Notes under the pieces: generated by a model
Seen by the model: only the letters and a program-made list of their open reading frames with translations
Told to the model about the DNA's origin: nothing
Database searches by the model: none
Position numbers and translations under genes: made by a program
Shown here: positions 32,956 to 44,138 of the stretch, piece by piece
Numbering within the stretch: the stretch's first letter is position 1
Layout: every line of letters begins with the position of its first letter
Source of the DNA: Stomoxys calcitrans
Lineage: Eukaryota > Arthropoda > Insecta > Diptera > Muscidae
Reading direction: 5' to 3'
DNA: 64,000 nucleotides
Assembly (NCBI RefSeq): GCF_963082655.1
Contig: NC_081555.1
Location: forward strand, 146,631,517 to 146,695,516

Positions 32956-34285
32956 TTTTATACCCACCACCGAATGATGGGGGTATATTCAATTTAGGGT
33001 CTTAGGCCCATAAAAGCCACATTTATTATCCGATTTTGTTGAAATTCGGGACAGTGAGTTGTGTTAGGCCCTTCGACATTCTTTGTCAATTTGGCTCAGA
33101 TCGGTCCAGATTTGGATATAGCTGCCATATAGACCGATCCTCCGATTTAGGATCTAAGGCCCATAAAAGCCACATTTATTATCCGATTTTTATGAAAATC
33201 GGGACAGTGAATTGTGTAGGGCCCATCGGCATCCTTCGTTAAATTTGCCCAGATTGGTTCAGATTTGGATATAGCTGCCATATAGACCGTTCCTCCGGTT
33301 TAGGGTCTTAGGCCCACAAAAGCCACATTTATTATCCGATTTTGATGAAATTCGGGACAGTGAATTGTGTAAGGCAAATCGACATCCTTCGTTAATTTGG
33401 CTCAGATCGGTCCAGATTTGGATATAGCTGCCATATAGATCGATCCTCCGATTTATGGTGTAGGGCCCATAATAGCCACATTCATTATCCGATTTTGCTG
33501 AAATTTAGGACAGTGAGTTGTGTTAGGCCCTTTGACATATTTCTTCAATTTGGTCCAGATCGGTTCAAATTTGGATATAGCTGCCATATAGACCGATTTC
33601 TTGATTTATGGTTTTGGGCCCATAAAATGCTCATTTATTGCCAGATGTCGCCGAAATTTGGAACAGTTAGTTAAGTTAAGCCCCTTGACATAGTTCTGCA
33701 ATATCGCACAGATCGGTCCAGATTTGGATATAGCTGCCATATAGACCGATATCTAGGTTTTAGGTTTTGGGGCCATAAAGGACGCATTTATTGTCCGATG
33801 TCGCTGAAATTTGAGACAGTGAGTTTGGTTAGGCTCTTCGACGTCCTTCTTCAATTTTACCCAGATCGGTCCAGATTTGACCGATCTCTGGATTTAAGGT
33901 TTAGGGCCAATAAAAGAGGCATTTATTGTCCGATTTCGCCGAAATTTGGGACAGTGCTTAGTGTTAGGTTCTTCGACATGTTTATGCAACTTGGCCCAAA
34001 TCGGTCCAGATTTGGATATAGCTGCCATGTAGACCGATATCTCGATTTAAAGTCTTGCCCCCATAAAAGGCGCATTTATAATCCGATTTCACTGAAATTT
34101 GACACAGTGACTTATGTTCGGCTTTTCGACGTCCGTGTCGTATATAGTTCAGATCGGTATTAGGTATATGAGTATAAGGTATGAAATTTTTTAACGAATT
34201 TTGATGAAAGGTTGTTTACATATATACCCGAGGTGGTGGGTATCCAAAGTTCGGCCCGGCCGAACTTAACGCCTTTTTACTTGTT
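32956..34285 (+). mobile_element. 153-bp-unit element lacking the (GTCY)n block
   Basis: The left end TTTTTATACCCACCACCGAATGATGGGGGTATATTC jumps directly into array text (TTTAGGGTCTTAGGCC), so the TA/core/(GTCY)n block is deleted. The array is 32995-34190. The right end has the perfect hairpin at 34247-34267 and CGCCTTTTTACTTGTT. Confidence 0.88.
34247..34267 (+). other. Perfect 3' hairpin of the 153-bp-unit element
   Basis: Ten-nucleotide arms identical to those at 1802-1822, one-base loop. Confidence 0.8.
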
Positions 34286-34309
34286 ATTATTATTATTTAC
34301 TTGATGTTT

Positions 34310-34560
34310 AAATACTTCTGCATAATTTCATTAAAATCGGACCAGATTTATTTATAACTTCCATATATATCTTTCAGCTGATATGGTTTTTGGTCCGATC
34401 TTTACAAAATTTTGCAAAAGCTGTTTTATTAAACCTTCCAATACAAAATTTGACAGAGATATGGCCTTTAAGGCTGTAATCGCCACAGGTTTGGTCGTAG
34501 TTTTGATCGAAATCTTAAAAAGCACTCAAATCTTCATCATATATTAAAAATTTCTATTGG
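34310..34560 (+). repeat. Second-type array fragment
   Basis: AATCGGACCAGATTT, CCATATATATCTTTCAGC and GGTCCGATCTTTACAAAAT, as at 32150-32950. Confidence 0.6.
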
Positions 34561-34594
34561 AAACAAAAAAAAAATTCCGCTGTCTTGGGGAACG

Positions 34595-34828
34595 CTACAG
34601 TGGTGGAAATTCTGCATCCTGACAATGGCACGGTTTCTGCAGATAAATCTCCACTATTGTAAGGTCACTCCGGCGACCATAAAGGTACTTCTCATGGCAG
34701 GAGGATTTGATGTTGCACGACTATCCTCTCTTGACCTGAAAAAGAAGTGGAAACTGCAGAGGCTATAGACATAATGGTCAAGCGGATCACGAAGGCCCTT
34801 AAAGTCTCGCTTTTGTCAAAGTCGTCTA
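34595..34828 (+). pseudogene. LOA-like retrotransposon, endonuclease N-terminus
   Basis: From the ATG at 34626 the frame reads MARFLQINLHYCK and GGFDVARL, the typical opening of LOA-type ORF2 endonuclease (LQINLHHCK...GGFDVALIQEPW). The sequence then jumps to an apparent linker (ETAEAIDIMVKRITKAL). Deleted and non-functional. Confidence 0.65.
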
Positions 34829-35034
34829 GGCCCAAATCGGTACATTACCTGATATAACTGCCATATAAACCGATCTGGGCTCTTGACTTCTTGAGCCACT
34901 AGAGGGCGCAATTCTCATCCAATTTGGCAGAAATTATGTACAACGGCTTCTCCCATGACCTTCAACATACGTGTCCAATATGGTCTGAATCGATCTATAG
35001 CTTGATACAGCTCCCCCAGATCAACCGATTTTGC
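34829..35034 (+). repeat. 153-bp-unit array fragment
   Basis: CATATAAACCGATCTGGGCTCTTGAC, CTAGAGGGCGCAATTCTCATCC. Confidence 0.7.
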
Positions 35035-35490
35035 TTCTTGATTTATCCAGTCTCTAAGGACCGGGTCCACCCGTTACTGGTCTAAGGATTGGATCAGTGT
35101 GGCGGTCCGCACATTGTTAAAAGCCCCCTCGATGTCAATGCATACCGCCAGTGTGTACGTTTTGGTATCAAAGGATTCTTCTATTTTATACACAACCTTG
35201 TGCAGATCAGTCTCCACCTATCTTCCCTTGCCATAGGCATACTGTTTGTATTTGAGCAGTTCACTGAATGTCCTAGGCACGCTATGAAAATAGTTACCAG
35301 ATGAGGCGCCAGATAGGCGGCCTCCTTCTGTAGTAACGCCGGAAATATTCCATCAGGTCCGGGTGACTTAAATAGTTTGAAGTTCCTCAAGAATTCCTTC
35401 ACCATAAATTCTATAATGATAATCCTTCGATCAACATTATTATCCCTCAACATCCTCCGTCGTATCTGCTCTCACTCCCTTGTCGTCCAT
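35035..35490 (-). pseudogene. LOA-like retrotransposon, reverse transcriptase fragment (3' part of a split copy)
   Basis: The minus strand reads FKSPGPDGIFPALLQKEAAYLAPHL, followed by HAYxKGR-type text and CIDIEGAFNN-like sequence near 35130. It is nearly collinear with 14100-14430 of the other copy. A deletion near 35280 removes the middle of the fingers region. The 5' continuation is at 36147-36540, across an inserted repeat element. Confidence 0.75.
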
Positions 35491-36146
35491 TAACATTTAA
35501 TATACCCCCATGTGTAGGAAGGGGGTATATTAATTTTGTCATTCCGTTTGCAACACATCGAAATATCCATTTCCGACCCTATTCTTATTTTATTTTGCAC
35601 ATAAGCAGGTTAAGTTCGAAGATGGGCTATATCGGACTATATCTTGATATGGCTCCCATATAGACCGATCCGCCGATTTCGGTTCTTTGGCCCATAAAAG
35701 CCACATGTTTTATCCGATTTTTCTGAAATTTGGGACAGTTATGCCAGTCGACATCCTTCCTTAATTGGCCCAGATCGATTTGAGGTCTTGGCTCCATAAA
35801 AATCACATTTATTATCCGATTTCGCTGAAATTTGACACAGTGGCTTATGTTAGGCTTTTCGATATCCGTGTCGTATATGGTTCAGATCGGTCTATATTTT
35901 TGGATATGGCTACCAAGAAGACCAATATTTTGTTCGACAAAATTGAACAATGGCTTGTACTTATTAGACTTATTAGAATATCCGTGTCGAATTTGGTCCA
36001 AATCGGACTCTATTTTGATAAAACTGCTATGGGGGCATAAATTTGGCGTTTTCACCGTTTTTATGACGTAGGAGGTTTACATATATACCCGAGGTGGTGG
36101 GTATCCAAAGTTCGGCCCGTCCGACCTTTTACGCCTTTTTACTGGT
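35491..36146 (+). mobile_element. 153-bp-unit element inserted in the LOA-like copy
   Basis: The left end is AATATACCCCCATGTGTAGGAAGGGGGTATATT, the right end GTTCGGCCCGTCCGACC (hairpin mutated) and CGCCTTTTTACTGGTT. The (GTCY)n tract is deleted. Confidence 0.8.
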
Positions 36147-36540
36147 TCATCTTGGCGGCGTCATTAACTCTATCGACCTGTTCGCAGAAAAGCTTCCAGA
36201 GGGCACATTTTGCCGATCTGGGAATTTTATTGTATTCCTTGAGCCGTGTGTAATACACATCCCAATAAAATTCCTCTTTTTTACGACGTGCTCTGTTAAA
36301 AAGTCTGCGGATCTCTTTCCCAAAATTGAGAATCTCCCCAGCCATCCAGGGTTTTTCTTGGGCTGATTTCCTCTCCCGAAGTGGAAACCCTAACAGTGCC
36401 GTCTTAATCCTGTTGATATTGTCTTCTACGTTTGGACAATATAAATTATCTTGGCCAAGTCTTCTTCTGAGTTTTCTTCCGAATTTTGTCCAGTTGGAAT
36501 TCAACTTATTCCAGAAGCTTATCGGATTCTTAATCTAATG
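36147..36540 (-). pseudogene. LOA-like retrotransposon, endonuclease-RT linker (5' part of the split copy)
   Basis: A 121-codon frame at 36504-36139 contains KPWMAGEILNFGKEIRRLFNRARRKKEE and WKLFCEQVDRVNDAAKM, the basic linker before the reverse transcriptase in this clade. Together with 35035-35490 it forms one copy on the minus strand, cut by the element at 35491-36146. Confidence 0.75.
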
Positions 36541-36935
36541 TAGCGATGGTCAGAAAAGGAGTGTTGCATGGAGTGATAAGATATAATATTTGGCATGGAT
36601 GTTGGAAGTCATAGAAGTAGTCAGCAGTCTTTGTGCAAAGTGCACCTTAATGCAAAATGACCCTCTAGGGTGATCGGTTTATATAGGAGCTATTTGTAAC
36701 ATTTATTGATTAGGCGGAATTACGATTCCACCTGACTTACATCAATAAAAAGTATTTGTGCAAAATTCTAAGTGATTAGCTTCACTCGTACACAAGTTAG
36801 CATGCTTTCAAGAGACGAATGGACATCGCTAGATTGACTTAAAAATACTTTATGGGACCAGTATTTCGACGTGTTACAAACGGAATGACGAAGTAATATC
36901 TTCCCATCTTATAATAAAGAGAATAAAATTATAAA
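36541..36935 (-). repeat. Degenerate 153-bp-unit element
   Basis: TGGCATGGATGTTGGAAGTCATA, CACAAGTTAGCATGCTTTC and ACGTGTTACAAACGGAATGACG are family phrases; the left end is near 36930. Confidence 0.6.
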
Positions 36936-37765
36936 ATTAAAAAAAAAAAAAAAAATATTTAAATTTTTAAAATATATAGTTTTTGCATTAGAAAACATAA
37001 ATCACATATACAATGTAAATCACATGCTAGAATAAATAAATGTATGAATAAATAAATCTATAAAAACTCCTTTTTCACATCCTTCCTAAGACTGTAAGAT
37101 AAGCAGTTGGCTGAGAAAATAAATTCATCAAAAATCTTGACAGAGAAAAACATATTCACTCACTCACTCACGTTCACATGCATGCCATGCATACATTTGG
37201 ATAGTTATGCTTATGAAGGATAGCCCGAATAATATTGTTTGCAGATGAGTATGTGCTGCAGTTTTCTTCCAATTGCAGTCAAGTTTAAAAATGTTTTTTT
37301 TTTTTTTGTAGCTGCAAAACAAATAAACATAACTCAGTCCTTTGCAAAATATCAGAGTTTGTAGCTTTTTATTTTAGTTTCCATATAGTTTTGCTTCAGC
37401 TTGTTTCGTCTTCAAAATGAGTCTCTTTTTCTTGGCGAGCCTTGTCTTTGTGTTTGCCACGTCGCCAATGCCAGTTGTTTTTCTTTTTCGTCCTTTTTCT
37501 TCTTTTTAGCCAAGACCCAAGGCAAGAAACAAACTCCAAATACAACACTTGCAATTCAAACAAGTTGCACATGCCACAAATTCTTAACATAAGTAAGCAA
37601 AAATTTTAAGTAGACAAAAACAGACAGTTTGCGTATACATTCTCCATACATCCTTTAGCTGTTTGTAGCATTCGCATTTGCATGCTATCCTAGCGTCTTA
37701 TAGAAATGACAAACAGAGAAAAAAGCTATGACATGGGATATACAGTGGTCCAGAGGTAACTTCAA
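36936..37765. other. Non-coding, apparently single-copy DNA
   Basis: Contains an A run at 36942-36955 and a T run near 37295. Frames at 37396-37592 overlap on both strands in low-complexity text and are not supported. Confidence 0.5.
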
Positions 37766-38958
37766 AAAGTAAAAAGGCGTTAAGTTCGGCCGGGACGAAC
37801 TTTGGATACCCACCACTTCGGGTATATATGTAAACCACCATTCATCAAAATCCGGTGAAAATTGCATATCTTATGTCCCATAGCAGTTATATCGAAATAT
37901 GTCCGATATAGGTCTTTTTGGTAGCTATATTTAAAAATAAACCGATCTGAACCATATACGACACGGAAGTCGAAAAGCCTAACATAAGTAAATGTGTCAA
38001 ATTTTAGTTAAATCGGATTACAAATGCGCCTTTTTTGGGGCCAAGACTTTAAATCGAGATATCGGTCTACATGGCAGCTATATGCAAATCTTGATCGATC
38101 TAGACCAAATAGCAGAAATATATGGCAGGGCTTAACTTAACTCTCTGTCCCAAATTTCGGCGACATCGGACAATAAATGCGCCTTTTATGGGGCCAAAAC
38201 ATTATATGGAGAGATCGGTCTATATGGCAGCTATATCCAAATCTGGACCGATCTGAGTGAAATTGGAGAAAGATGTCGAAGGGCTTAACTTAACTCACTG
38301 TCCCAAATTGAGGCGACATCGGGCAATAAATGTGGCTTTTATGGGCCTTAAACCCTAAATCAGCCGATCGGTGTATATGGCAGCTATATCCAAATCTTCA
38401 CCGATCTGAGACAAATTAAGGAAGGACGTTGGAGGGCCTAACACAGCTCACTGTCCCAAATTTCGGCAAAATCAGATAATAAATGTGGCATTTATGGGCA
38501 TAAAACCCTAAATCGGAGGGTCGGTCTATATTGCAGCTATATCCAAATCCGGACCGATCTGAGCCAAATTAACGAAGGACGTCGAAGGGCCCAACACAAC
38601 TCACTGTCCCAAATTTCAGCAAAATCGGATAATAAATGTGGCTTTTATTGGCCTAAGACCATAAATAGGCGGATCGGTCTATATGGGGGCTATATCAAGA
38701 TATAGTCCGATATAGCCCATCTTCGAACTTAACCTGCTTATGAACAAAAAAGAGAATCTGTGCAAAGTTTCATCTTAATATCTCTATTTTTGAAGACTGC
38801 AGCGTGATTTCAACAGACGGACATGTCTAGATAGTCTTAGAATTTTACGCTGATCAAGAATATATATATTTTATAGGGTCGGAAATGTATATTTCTATGT
38901 GTTGCAAACGGAATGACAAAATGAATATACCCCCATACTTCGGTGGTGGGTAAAAAAA
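37766..38958 (-). mobile_element. 153-bp-unit element, complete
   Basis: The 3' terminus AAAGTAAAAAGGCG and hairpin AAGTTCGGCCGGGACGAACTT are at 37766-37805. The left end is CTTCGGTGGTGGGTA at 38950. The (GTCY)n tract is shortened to CAGACGGACATG. Confidence 0.85.
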
Positions 38959-39016
38959 TGCACCAGAGCAGGTTTGAGATATTTTAACAACTAATCATGG
39001 TGCTTTTGATAAATGT

Positions 39017-39030
39017 CTATCGTAAGTTGT
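39017..39030 (+). repeat. SINE target-site duplication, left copy
   Basis: CTATCGTAAGTTGT is repeated exactly at 39336-39349. Confidence 0.92.
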
Positions 39031-39335
39031 CCAGCGTAGCGCAGAGATTAGCATGTCCGCCTATGACGTTGAACGCCTGGGTTCGAATCCTGGTGAGACC
39101 ATCAGAAAAATTCTTCAGTGGTGGTTTTCCCCTCCTAATGCTGACAACATTTGTGAGGTATTATGCCATGTAAAACTTCTCTCCAAAGAGCTGTCGCACT
39201 GCGGCACGCCGTTCGGACTCGGCTATAAAAAGGAGGCCCCTTATCATTGAGCTTAAACTTGAATTGGACTGCACTCAAATAGGAAGTTTACCCCTATTCC
39301 TTAGTGGAATGTTGATGGGACAAAATTTGCAGTTG
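39031..39335 (+). mobile_element. tRNA-derived SINE, full-length
   Basis: A 305-bp element bounded by a 14-bp exact duplication. The tRNA-like head has an A box (TAGCGCAGAGA, 39037) and a perfect B box (GGTTCGAATCC, 39080-39090), 43 bp apart, the internal RNA polymerase III promoter. The body contains GTCGCACTGCGGCACGCC, CTCGGCTATAAAAAGGAGG and CTTATCATTGAGC. The 3' end is CCTTAGTGGAATGTTGATGGG and CAAAATTTGCAGTTG without a long A tail. It must be mobilised by a partner LINE, not identified here. The source tRNA is unclear. Confidence 0.92.
39037..39090 (+). promoter_or_regulatory. Internal RNA polymerase III promoter (A and B boxes) of the SINE
   Basis: The A box TAGCGCAGAGA matches 10 of 11 consensus positions; the B box GGTTCGAATCC is canonical. 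Confidence 0.8.
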
Positions 39336-39349
39336 CTATCGTAAGTTGT

Positions 39350-39469
39350 GACCTAGCACATCGGTTATGAAATCTGTGGGAACACAGGGGGAAGACAAGA
39401 ACGAGACATGATCGTCATGAGAAATAATGTTAATTTGTGGATGGATCAATTCTCCAGGAAATTGGGCAT
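39350..39469. other. Unassigned spacer
   Basis: Begins with the right target duplication end; nothing recognised. Confidence 0.4.
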
Positions 39470-40090
39470 TGAATTGAAATTTGGCGCAGTTTACCAACAG
39501 ATCAAATTGAGTCTTATTCGAACCAATCTCCTTATAAAGGGTTTTTAGTCCGTAAAAGGCTCATATATTACTCAATTTCATTAATTTTTGAAACACTTGG
39601 CCTCTCGACATTCCTGACTAGTGTAGCCCTCATCGGAACATATTGGGATATAGCTCCCATACAGATCGATATTACGAAATTTGGAACAGTAGATTGCATC
39701 AGGCTCCTCAACATCAGTACTGAAAATGGTCTAGCTCATATAGCTAGCTGTCGTAAAGACAAATCTCCTGGGTCAATAATAGGCGCATTTGTTTAATGCC
39801 GCCCATATATATATTTGGATATAGCTGCCATATGGACCTATCTCCCGATTTAGGGTCTTGGACCAATTAAATCCCATTTATTATCCGATTTCGCTGAAAT
39901 TTGCCACTGTAACCCATGTAAGGATTCTCGAGGTACGTGCTCTAAATGGTTCAGATCGGTTTATATTTGGATATAGCTGCCATATATACCGATCTTCCGA
40001 TTTTAGTCCTTGGGCTAATAAAAGCAGAGTTTATTATCCGATTTCGCTGAAATTTGGCACAGTGAGCTGTGTTAGGCCCTTCCCATCAAT
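39470..40090 (+). repeat. 153-bp-unit array, both ends missing
   Basis: Units such as GGATATAGCTGCCATAT, TTATTATCCGATTTCGCTGAAATTTG. The first half is much degraded, the last two units are clean. It stops at GGCCCTTCCCATC. Confidence 0.7.
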
Positions 40091-40369
40091 CGGGCTAGTC
40101 AAGTGGAGTATGCCGTTTCCATCTGAAGAATTTCGACGTCCAGCTTTAGTGCAGTGTTAGATCATACGTAATGAAACAAATCATTGCTAGCTCTTAGGTT
40201 CAATCGTCCAATACGCTGGATCTATCACATCGTCATCAATTTTGTTTCTCTCTTCTTGATCAAGGGATAACTATGTGGCATTGTAAATATCATGATATTG
40301 AATTCTGTTGCAACTAACATCCATATTACAGGAGAAGGAAGATGGCTTTGGTTTAACGTTAGGCAAAAG

Positions 40370-40885
40370 AAGGCAATTTCCTTCTCCTGTTCCGGTGGTC
40401 TCACAATGGACGAAAACGTCTAAGTGACTCTGATGGCAGGCTGCTACTTAAACCTAACCAGATCGCTTAAAAAGCCCAAAAATTTGCGAATGCTAGCATC
40501 CGCTAAATCCAACAAGTTCTCAAAGAAATGGGAACCTAGAGTGGCATTAAAGTCTCCTAGAAAGATTTAAATGTCGTATGCGGAGCAGCGTTCATATGTA
40601 CTCTCTAAGCGCTCATAAAATATATTCTTGGTCTGTTTGTGCAAGTTTTCTGTCGGGGCATGGCATAGATATGAATGTGGATGGTGTGTCGTAGTCCCCT
40701 ATTCACCGGATTAATTCTGGACATAAGGTGTTTCAGACTTTAACTACCAGCAAATCCGCTGCCAAATGACAGCTATAGAACGCCGTGTCACCCTTCGCTG
40801 ATACTGTTATGCATCTTCCAATCCATCGCACTTCCTGTGGGGTGCTGATGTTGGCCTTGTACATTTCCTATACATCTGGCAGCTC
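40370..40885 (-). pseudogene. RTE-like non-LTR retrotransposon, endonuclease relic
   Basis: The minus strand gives EMYKANIS...QEVRWIGR and ITVSAKGDTAFY near 40870-40770, then FYERLESTYERCSAYDI and FLGDFNATLG near 40615-40540: the RTE-clade order KYxADITAxQExRW ... YxxLExTYxxCPxxDI ... LGDFNAxxG. Stops and frameshifts interrupt it. The catalytic GDFN motif survives. No reverse transcriptase is left. Confidence 0.75.
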
Positions 40886-40888
40886 ATG

Positions 40889-41014
40889 ATGATAACGTTC
40901 CCCCTCCCCAAACGAATCAAAGGCCATAATTTGCAGATCTGCACCAGGAATGTCCGTACTTTTTACAGAGAAGGTGAAGTCCTTAATTCGTTTGGGGAGG
41001 GGGAACGTTATCAT
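40889..41014. repeat. Perfect 29-bp inverted repeat with 68-bp spacer
   Basis: Arms 40889-40917 and 40986-41014 are exact reverse complements (left arm begins ATGATAACGTTCCCCC, ends CCAAACGAAT). The spacer is not array-like. It lies between the RTE relic and the next repeat element, so it may be the stub of a terminal-inverted-repeat transposon or a recent inversion scar. Confidence 0.9.
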
Positions 41015-41026
41015 TAGGGTGTCCTT

Positions 41027-41962
41027 TTTATACCCTCCACTATGGGGTGCGGGTATACTAACATCGTCATTCCGTTTCCATCGCATCGAATTATTGGTCT
41101 AATACCCCATAAAGGACATATATCCTTGATCGCTATGACATTTTAAGCTGATGTCCGTCTATTTGTTTGTCTATGGAAAGCACGCCAACTTTCGAAAAAA
41201 TAAAGCTAGGAGCTTGAAATTTTACACAAATACTTCCCCTTAGTGTAGTCAGTTGGGATTGTAAATGGCCATATGGGCCCATGTTTTGATATATCTGCCA
41301 TATAAACCGATCTTGGATTTTGACTTCTTGTGTCTCTAGAGGGCGTAATTCTTATCCTATTTGGCAGAAATTTCCCATATGTCGTTCTGGTATGACTTCC
41401 AACAACGGTTCCATGTATGGTTTAAATCGGTTTATAACCTAATAAAGCTGCCATATAAACCGATCTTGAATCTTGACTTCTTGAGCCACTAGAGGGCGCA
41501 ATTCTTATTCGATATGGCTGAAGTTATGACTTCCAACAACTGAGTCAATTGTAGTTCAAATCGGTCCATAACCTGGTATAGCGCTTTCATATAAACCGAT
41601 CTGGGATCTTGACTTCTTGAGCCTCTAGAGGGCGCAATTGTTATCCGATTTGGCTGAAATTTTGTACAATGGCTTCTCTCTTGACCTTTAACATACGTGT
41701 GAAATATGGTCTGAATCGGTCTATAGGCTAAATACAGCTCCCCTATACACCGACCTCCCTATTTTACTACTTGAGCCCGTAAAGGACGCAATTCTTATTC
41801 GATTTGGCTGAAATTTTACACATTGACATCTACTACGGTTCCCAACATTCAATTCAATTATGCTCCGAATCAGATCCTTTGTTTGCCTAAAAAGAAATAC
41901 AAATGTGATCCATGGTGGAGGGTATATAAAATTCGGACCTGCCGAACAGGCTTTTACTTGTT
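41027..41962 (+). mobile_element. 153-bp-unit element, complete
   Basis: The left end is TTTTTATACCCTCCACTATGGGGTGCGGG, the right end GGTGGAGGGTATATAAAATTCGG, an imperfect hairpin and GGCTTTTACTTGTT. About 936 bp; (GTCY)n decayed to GTCCGTCTATTTGTTTGTC. Confidence 0.85.
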
Positions 41963-42684
41963 ATGATATTTAACAGATGTGCCAAGTATGGCCTGAATCG
42001 GTCTATAACCTGATATAGCTGTATATAACCACGGAAATTTTGCACAGTTATTGTTTCTATGACCTTTAATACACGTGCCAAATATGGTCGGAGCAAGATA
42101 ATATGGAGACCACCGCAGCGCAAAGGTTAGCATGTCCGCCTATGACGCTGAACGCCTGGGTTCCAATCCGGGCGAGAGCATCAGAACAAATTTTCAGCGG
42201 TGGCGAAAACCCTTCCTAATGCTGCCAACATTTGTGAGGTACTGTGCCATGTAAAACTTCTCCCCAATGAGGTGTCGCTCTGCGGTACGTCGTTAAGACT
42301 CGGCTATAAAAAGGAGGTCCCTTATCATTTAGCCTAAAAGTGAATCGGACAGCACTTATTGACTTGTGAGAAGTTTGCCCCAGTTCCTTAATGGAACTGG
42401 GGCAATCACCATATTTGCAATATGGTGTGAATCGCTCCATAAGCTTATATAACTCCCATATAAACCGATCTCCCTATTTTTTGACCGATATAGCCCATTT
42501 ACAATCCCAACTGACCTACACTGATAGGAAGTATTCGTGCAAAATTTCAAGCGCCTATCTTCATACCTTCGAAAGTTAGCCTGCTTTCGACAGACAGACG
42601 GACATGGTTAAATCGACTTAGATTGTCAAGACGAATTTTTGGTCTCAGATCAATATTTCGATATGTTACAAACGTAATGCAAAA
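41963..42684. repeat. 153-bp-unit relics of opposite orientation, split by a SINE
   Basis: 41970-42100 reads plus; 42475-42684 reads minus and keeps GACAGACAGACGGACATGG (about 42591) and the left-end phrase GATATGTTACAAACGTAATG. A SINE lies between. Confidence 0.65.
42108..42418 (+). mobile_element. tRNA-derived SINE, nearly full-length
   Basis: GACCACCGCAGCGCAAAGG head, B box with one change (GGTTCCAATCC), body through GGCTATAAAAAGGAGG and the 3' end CAGTTCCTTAATGG. AATATGG flanks it on both sides and could be a short target duplication. Inserted in a repeat array. Confidence 0.85.
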
Positions 42685-42808
42685 TCGATGCGCCAAGGGC
42701 ATGTTGGGAAGATGATGAGACGTTGGAACATTTCCAATGTCTTTGGCCAGCTTTCAAAGCTAAGGTACACCCGTACTTAGGTGGGGACACAATACCAGAC
42801 ATGAACAT
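42685..42808 (+). pseudogene. LOA-like retrotransposon, C-terminal scrap
   Basis: GAAGATGATGAGACG, TTGGAACATTTCCAATG, then GGTGGGGACACAATACCAGAC correspond to the cysteine-rich C-terminal end seen at 59240-59330. Only about 124 bp remain. Confidence 0.7.
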
Positions 42809-42809
42809 G

Positions 42810-44138
42810 AAAACAAGTAAAAGCGTGCTAAGTTCGGCCGGGCCGAATTTTGGGAACCCACCACCATGGATTCTGCTTAAAATTTATACAAACTAGATTT
42901 TGTTGAAGGGCATAATTTTGTTCTACAAACCAGTCAAAATTAAAGCTTTTAGAATCCGAACAAGGATGATTTAGAGACCGGTATACATGAGAGCTATATC
43001 AGGTTGCAGACTGATTTTTCAGTACTTGGCACAGGTTTTGAAAGTCGAAACAGAACACTGCATGCAAAACTTCAGGTAAATCGGACAAAAATTTCCTCTT
43101 GTAAGGACTCAAGAAGGCAAATCGGGGATCGGTTTATATGGGAGCTATGGAAGTCATAAAAAAACTCTATGCGCAAAATTTTAGCAACATGGGGCAAAAA
43201 TTGCAGTTTTCAGTTGCTCAAGAAGTCAAATCGGGAGATTAATATGGGAGCTATATCAGGTTATAGATCGATTTGGATCGTACTTAACGCAATTGTTGGA
43301 AGTCATAACACTGCTCAGCCAAATCGGACAAAAATTGCTGCGTCCAGGGGCTTAAGAAGTCAAATCGGGAGATCGGTTTAGATGGAAGCTATATTAGGTT
43401 ATTATCCGATTTGAATCGCACTAGACACATTTATTGGAGGTCATTAGAGAACATTATGTGCAATTTTTTAGACAATTCGGATGAAAATTGTGGCTTCCAG
43501 GAGCTCAAGAAGTCAAATCGGGAGATCGGTTTGTGTGGGAGCTATATCAGGTTATAAACCGAATTAGACCATACTTGGCACAGTTGTTGAAAGTCATAAC
43601 AGAACACCGCTTGCAAAATGTCAGCCAAATTGGACAAAAATTGAGGTTTGTAAGGACTCAAGAGGTCAAATCGGGAGATCGGTTTATATGAGAGCTATAT
43701 CCAAATCATAACCGATATGTACAAAATTTCAAGCGGCTAGCTTTACGCGTTCGACCGCTATCGTGATTTCGACAGACGGACATGGCTAGATCGAATCTGA
43801 ATGTCGAGAATATATTGGGTTGCCCAAAAAGTAATTGCGGATTTTTTAAAAGAAAGTAAATACATGTTTAATAAAACTTAGAATGAACTTTAATCAAATA
43901 TACTTTTTTTTACACTTTTTTTCTAAAGCAAGCTAAAAGTAACAGCTGATAACTGACAGAAGAAAGAATGCAATTACAGAGTCACAAGCTGTGAAAAAAT
44001 TTGTCAACGTCGACTATATGAAAAATCCGCAATTACTTTTTGGGCAACCCAATAATTTATGAGATCGCAGATCAATATTTCGAGGTGTTACAAACAGAAT
44101 GACTAGATTAGTATATCCCCATCCAATGGTGGTGAGTA
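42810..44138 (-). mobile_element. 153-bp-unit element, complete, with mariner insertion
   Basis: The 3' terminus AAACAAGTAAAAGCGTGC and hairpin AGTTCGGCCGGGCCGAAT are at 42810-42850, with about six array units. The left end is CCATCCAATGGTGGTGAGTAT at 44125. Mariner copy E sits in its TA-rich core. Confidence 0.82.
43815..44052 (-). mobile_element. Mariner-derived miniature element, copy E
   Basis: A 238-bp copy, TTGGGTTGCCC / GGGCAACCCAA, TA duplications at 43813-43814 and 44053-44054. Very close to copies A and F. Confidence 0.92.

Noticed and set aside
32772..32997. Frames encoding alternating Tyr-Ile on both strands
   Set aside because: Translation of the (AT)n microsatellite.
37396..37592. 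Host exon candidate with polypyrimidine tract and TTTTTAG acceptor-like site near 37508
   Set aside because: The downstream frame is short and low in complexity; frames exist on both strands and no donor site or domain supports it.
39031..39105. Possible tRNA gene
   Set aside because: A and B boxes are present, but the sequence does not fold into a complete tRNA by eye, is repeated with a long common body, and is bounded by a target duplication; it is a SINE head.
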